8,429 nucleotides of DNA from JAXHUH01 sp034211175 (GTDB lineage Bacteria > Actinomycetota > Acidimicrobiia > Acidimicrobiales > CAIXPF01). The position numbers and the translations under genes were made by a program. Shown here in pieces: positions 5,979 to 8,429 of the stretch; positions within the stretch are counted from its first letter, which is position 1, and each line of letters begins with the position of its first letter. Where the stretch lies: contig JAXHUH010000276.1 in NCBI GenBank assembly GCA_034211175.1, positions 1 through 8,429 on the forward strand, given 5' to 3'. The notes beneath the pieces are model-generated. The model searched no databases. It was not told where the DNA came from and worked only from the letters and a program-made list of their open reading frames with translations.

Positions 5979-6932
5979 GTGACCGGCACGGTGCAGTCGA
6001 CCTACGCGAAGGGGCTCACCGAGGTCGGACCGGGTGCGTTCGCCTACCTCCAGCCCGACGGCGGCTGGGGGTGGAGCAACGCCGGATTGCTCGTCACCGA
6101 CGACAGCTCCCTGCTCGTCGACACGCTGTTCGACCTCCGGCTCACGGCCGAGATGCTCGACGCCATGGGCCCGCTCACCACCACCGCACCGATCCGGACA
6201 CTGGTGAACACCCACGCCAACGGCGACCACTGCTACGGCAACGAGCTCGTCGCCGACGCGGAGATCATCGCCTCGGCGGCGTCGGCGGCCGAGATGGACG
6301 AGGTCCCGCCCGCGCTCATGGCCGGCCTGCTGGCGTCGGACCTCGGCCCCGAGCTCGGCGGGTTCCTGCGCCGGTGCTTCGGGTCGTTCGAGTTCGCCGG
6401 GATCACCCCCACGCCGCCCACCGTGACCTTCGAGCGCGGCCTCGACCTGGCGGTCGGCGGCGAGAAGGTCGAGCTGATCGAGGTCGGGCCCGCGCACACC
6501 GCCGGCGACGTGATCGTCCACGTGCCGTCGTCGTCGGTCGTCTTCACCGGCGACATACTCTTCGTCGGCGGTACGCCGATCGTGTGGGCCGGGCCGTTCG
6601 CGAACTGGCTGCGGGCGTGCGACGTGATCCTCGACCTCGGCTGCGAGGCGATCGTCCCCGGCCACGGCCCGCTCGCCGACCGCGACGACGTGTGCACCGT
6701 GAAGCGCTACCTCGAGCACGTCTACAACGAGGCGTCGCTGCGCCACGCGGCGGGGATGAGCGCGCGCGACGCCACGTTCGACATCGACCTCGGCGAGTTC
6801 GCCGACCTCGGCGACGCCGAGCGGCTGGCGGTCAACGTGGACGCCGCCTACCGCGAGCTCGACCCCGCCCACGAGGGTGCCGACGTCGTCGAGCTGTTCC
6901 GCCGGATGGCGACGCTCGCCGGTCGTTCCTGA
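5979..6932 (+). CDS. MBL-fold metallohydrolase
   Basis: This cytosolic metallo-beta-lactamase-fold hydrolase has 317 residues; its substrate is unknown. Metal ligands are all visible: H79-A-N-G-D83-H84 (NTHANGDHCYGN), H173 (GPAHTAGD), D192 (TGDILF) and H229 (VPGHGP). The second histidine of the classic HxHxDH motif is Asn81, a variant I recall as common among cyclase-like and SoxH-like members that carry NTHxNGDH. The aspartate and the later histidines point to a two-metal site. A helical tail of about 85 residues follows the last ligand, with a Y/E/H-rich segment (RYLEHVYNEASLRHAAG, 243-259). The GTG at 5979 is chosen because GGGGGTGA lies just before it and the family's N-terminal strands begin soon after (GLTEVGPGAFAYLQ). 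A longer version from GTG 5886 would add 31 arginine-rich residues and conflict with the candidate promoter. The next gene follows after 103 bp on the same strand. Confidence 0.92.
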   Translation: MTGTVQSTYAKGLTEVGPGAFAYLQPDGGWGWSNAGLLVTDDSSLLVDTLFDLRLTAEMLDAMGPLTTTAPIRTLVNTHANGDHCYGNELVADAEIIASAASAAEMDEVPPALMAGLLASDLGPELGGFLRRCFGSFEFAGITPTPPTVTFERGLDLAVGGEKVELIEVGPAHTAGDVIVHVPSSSVVFTGDILFVGGTPIVWAGPFANWLRACDVILDLGCEAIVPGHGPLADRDDVCTVKRYLEHVYNEASLRHAAGMSARDATFDIDLGEFADLGDAERLAVNVDAAYRELDPAHEGADVVELFRRMATLAGRS

Positions 6933-7021
6933 CCACGTCACGCGCCCGCGGCGACCGATCGACGACCACCTCCGGGCGGGCCCGCACGACGAAGGGCTGG
7001 CACGTCGGTGTCCGCACGCCC

Positions 7022-7027
7022 CATGAT
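7022..7027 (+). promoter_or_regulatory. Candidate -10 for a leaderless transcript
   Basis: CATGAT matches four of six bases of TATAAT. It ends eight bases before the GTG at 7036, so transcription would begin at or next to the start codon. CTGGCA (6997-7002) could be a -35 with a long 19-bp spacer. GGGAG is only two bases from the GTG, too close for a normal ribosome site, which also favours a leaderless mRNA. Confidence 0.4.
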
Positions 7028-7035
7028 CGGGAGCT

Positions 7036-8067
7036 GTGAAGACCGAGAAGCTCTCGTCAACGGACGCCTTCGTCGTCTACGACATCGACGACGCGCCGAC
7101 GTCGGTCGGGATCGTGCGCAGCGCACCGAAGATCCTCCAGTCGGGCGCGACGTGGCTCGCCCGGTCCGTGACCTACACCTACGCGTTCTGGGAACGGCAG
7201 ATCGGCGGCGCGTCCGCCGGCATCAACGCCGCGCCCGACGCCCGCCCGGCAGCGGTGAAGGCGTTCGTCGAGGAGCTGACCCCGGCCGTGTCCGAGCGGC
7301 GGCTGCTCGTCGATGCGGCCAAGGGCGTCGACGAGGCCGAGCTGGCACCGCTGCGCGCCGTCGACCCCCGCACCGCTGCGCTGTGGACCACCACCGACGG
7401 CGTGATGCTGGGCGACGAGCTCGAGGCCATCGGCGCGGTCACCGCAGCGGCCGCCGCGCTCGGCGGGCTCGACGGGAAGAAGGTCGCGATCGAGGGCTTC
7501 GGGCCGACGGGTCTGGCCGTCGCCCGACTGGTCGAGGCGCAGGGCGGCTCCGTCGTCGCCGTCGCCACCGCCGACGGCATGGTCGCCACCGACTCGACCG
7601 ACGCCGCCGCACTCGGCGAGGCGTGGGCCGCCGACGGCCAGGGGCTCGTCGCCTCCCTCGGTGACGCCCAGCCGGGGTGGAAGCTCTACGGCACCGCCGC
7701 CGACGTGCTGTTCGTCGGGTCGAAGGCCGGGGCGATGACCCACCAGGGCGCCGAGGTCGCCAAGGCCTCGGCCGTCGTGCCGATCGGCCCGGTGCCGATC
7801 ACGACCAAGGCGCTCGCCGTGCTGCGCCGCGCCGGTGTCGTCTACGTGCCCGACTTCGTGGCGCTGGCCGGCCCGCGGCTGTGCGTCGACACCGACGCCG
7901 CGACCGACGCGGACACGCTCCGGACCTCGGCCGAGACGGCCGTCGGCGACGCCTGGTCGGAGATCTCGGGCCACGCCGACGGCGAGCTGCTCGCGGCGTG
8001 CGCCAAGGCCGAGGCCTTCCTGCGCACCTGGCAGGACACGCTGCCCTTCGGTCGACCGCTCGCCTGA
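7036..8067 (+). CDS. Divergent Glu/Leu/Phe/Val dehydrogenase-family protein, catalytic lysines apparently lost
   Basis: The 343-residue product is laid out like an amino acid dehydrogenase. Residues about 25-110 resemble the substrate/dimerisation domain, and 145-280 the NAD(P)-binding domain. The Rossmann loop is intact: KKVAIEGFGPTGLAVARLVEAQGGSVVAV (148-176), with G154-x-G156-x-x-G159. DVLFVGSKAGAMT (223-235) and PIGPVPITTKALAVLRRAGVVYVPDF (249-274) match the family's DVLxPxA, EGANxPxT and GIxVxPD segments. Yet where true enzymes have TYK and GGxKGG, this protein has TYT (46-48) and GGASAG (57-62), so both signature lysines are missing. The final NAGG motif reads ALAGP (276-280). It may be a non-catalytic or re-purposed NAD(P)-binding protein; oxidative deamination of glutamate or a branched-chain amino acid is doubtful. 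The GTG at 7036 begins the conserved frame and appears leaderless. The 52 bp to the next gene allow co-transcription. Confidence 0.83.
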   Translation: MKTEKLSSTDAFVVYDIDDAPTSVGIVRSAPKILQSGATWLARSVTYTYAFWERQIGGASAGINAAPDARPAAVKAFVEELTPAVSERRLLVDAAKGVDEAELAPLRAVDPRTAALWTTTDGVMLGDELEAIGAVTAAAAALGGLDGKKVAIEGFGPTGLAVARLVEAQGGSVVAVATADGMVATDSTDAAALGEAWAADGQGLVASLGDAQPGWKLYGTAADVLFVGSKAGAMTHQGAEVAKASAVVPIGPVPITTKALAVLRRAGVVYVPDFVALAGPRLCVDTDAATDADTLRTSAETAVGDAWSEISGHADGELLAACAKAEAFLRTWQDTLPFGRPLA

Positions 8068-8090
8068 GCGCGCCACCTACGCTGTCGCGC

Positions 8091-8109
8091 GGGCGCCCCG
8101 TCGGCGCCT
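8091..8109 (+). repeat. Small GC hairpin before the last gene
   Basis: GGCGCC (8092-8097) and GGCGCC (8103-8108) can pair around a five-base loop, with one more wobble pair outside. It lies between the dehydrogenase-like gene and the ATG at 8120. It has no U-tract and may be only a result of base composition. Confidence 0.25.
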
Positions 8110-8119
8110 CGGCCTCCCC

Positions 8120-8347
8120 ATGCGCGCACCCATCGCCTTCGCCATCTTCGTGGTCCTGTTCCTCGTGACCTTCGGGATCGGGGCGGCGTTGGTCGCGCCG
8201 CAGATCGTGGACGAGCGCGACGAGGACGGCGAGGAGGCGGTGGCCGAGCCGGACGCCGGCCAACCGACGGTCACCCTGGAGGGCCTCGACGACCCCGACC
8301 GAACCGACGGGACCGGGGACGCGGACGACGACGCCGGGGCGACGTAG
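8120..8347 (+). CDS. Small single-helix membrane protein with highly acidic tail
   Basis: No family is recognised. The 75-residue product has one N-terminal hydrophobic helix (about residues 4-28, IAFAIFVVLFLVTFGIGAALVAPQI). The tail that follows has 18 Asp/Glu and only two Arg in about 45 residues. With one Arg before the helix it probably inserts N-in with the acidic tail outside, or is an uncleaved signal anchor; no lipobox or clear signal-peptidase site is seen. Third codon positions are almost all G or C across the frame, which supports coding. The frame is open far upstream inside the dehydrogenase-like gene, so the ATG at 8120 is chosen as the first start past that gene and directly before the helix. 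There is no clear ribosome site (GGCCTCCCC precedes the ATG), a weak point. It may be translated after the dehydrogenase-like gene, 52 bp upstream. Confidence 0.6.
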   Translation: MRAPIAFAIFVVLFLVTFGIGAALVAPQIVDERDEDGEEAVAEPDAGQPTVTLEGLDDPDRTDGTGDADDDAGAT

Positions 8348-8429
8348 CGGACGGAAGGGATGTAAGAAATTCAGCAGAGGATCGATATTGCGAGACTGTA
8401 CCCACAAGCGACCGCGCCCGCTAAAGCGC
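8348..8429. other. Unassigned right edge, A/T-richer
   Basis: These 82 bases follow the last stop and contain no gene, tRNA or terminator that I can recognise. The stretch 8360-8405 is noticeably richer in A and T than the rest of the window, as expected of a promoter or spacer before a gene beyond the edge. No convincing -35/-10 pair was found. Confidence 0.4.

Noticed and set aside
6976..6985. GCGGGCCCGC palindrome as a terminator after the MBL gene
   Set aside because: It has no loop and no U-tract, and short GC palindromes are expected by chance at this base composition.
5850..8407. Long minus-strand open frames opposite the MBL, dehydrogenase-like and small membrane genes
   Set aside because: The encoded sequences are low-complexity (runs of R, G, D, H) and mirror the codon bias of the real plus-strand genes.
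8348..8429. tRNA or other structured RNA at the right edge
   Set aside because: No cloverleaf arms, anticodon loop or T-loop sequence could be made out in the A/T-richer stretch.

Overview
The window is GC-rich throughout, with strong G/C bias at third codon positions, GTG starts and short intergenic gaps. This suggests a high-GC actinobacterium. A lineage near Acidimicrobiia is a guess from general style and cannot be tested here. No rRNA, tRNA, CRISPR array, insertion sequence or integrase was seen. The long open frames antisense to most genes are by-products of the GC content.

Left half, minus strand, read right to left from 5690. First comes a single-domain receiver protein (5223-5690). 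It is followed by a soluble PAS histidine kinase (4017-5108) and a small four-helix membrane protein (3453-3953). A strong hairpin (3403-3436) separates this set from a CpdA/Icc-type metallophosphoesterase (2446-3312). Beyond a short intergenic region with a perfect inverted repeat (2390-2408) lie two tandem MFS transporter genes. The first is a complete OFA/monocarboxylate-type carrier (1000-2322). The second starts with a 4-bp overlap, apparently from a CTG codon, and runs off the left edge (1-1003).

Right half, plus strand. A 288-bp divergent promoter region (5691-5978) separates the receiver gene from an MBL-fold hydrolase (5979-6932). Next is a divergent homologue of the Glu/Leu/Phe/Val dehydrogenase family that appears to lack both signature lysines (7036-8067) and looks leaderless. 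Last is a 75-residue protein with one membrane helix and a very acidic tail (8120-8347). The final 82 bases hold no recognisable gene and are richer in A/T.

How the genes work together: receiver and kinase are very likely cognate partners of the phytochrome/Rcp1 style, in which the receiver has no DNA-binding domain and signals by protein contact. The phosphoesterase could add cyclic-nucleotide turnover, but nothing in the sequence links it to the kinase. The two carriers probably move small organic acids or anions. No clearly new multi-gene system is evident. The most unusual items are the dehydrogenase homologue without its catalytic lysines, the CTG-started overlapping transporter gene, and tandem repeats placed just upstream of the putative receiver promoter.
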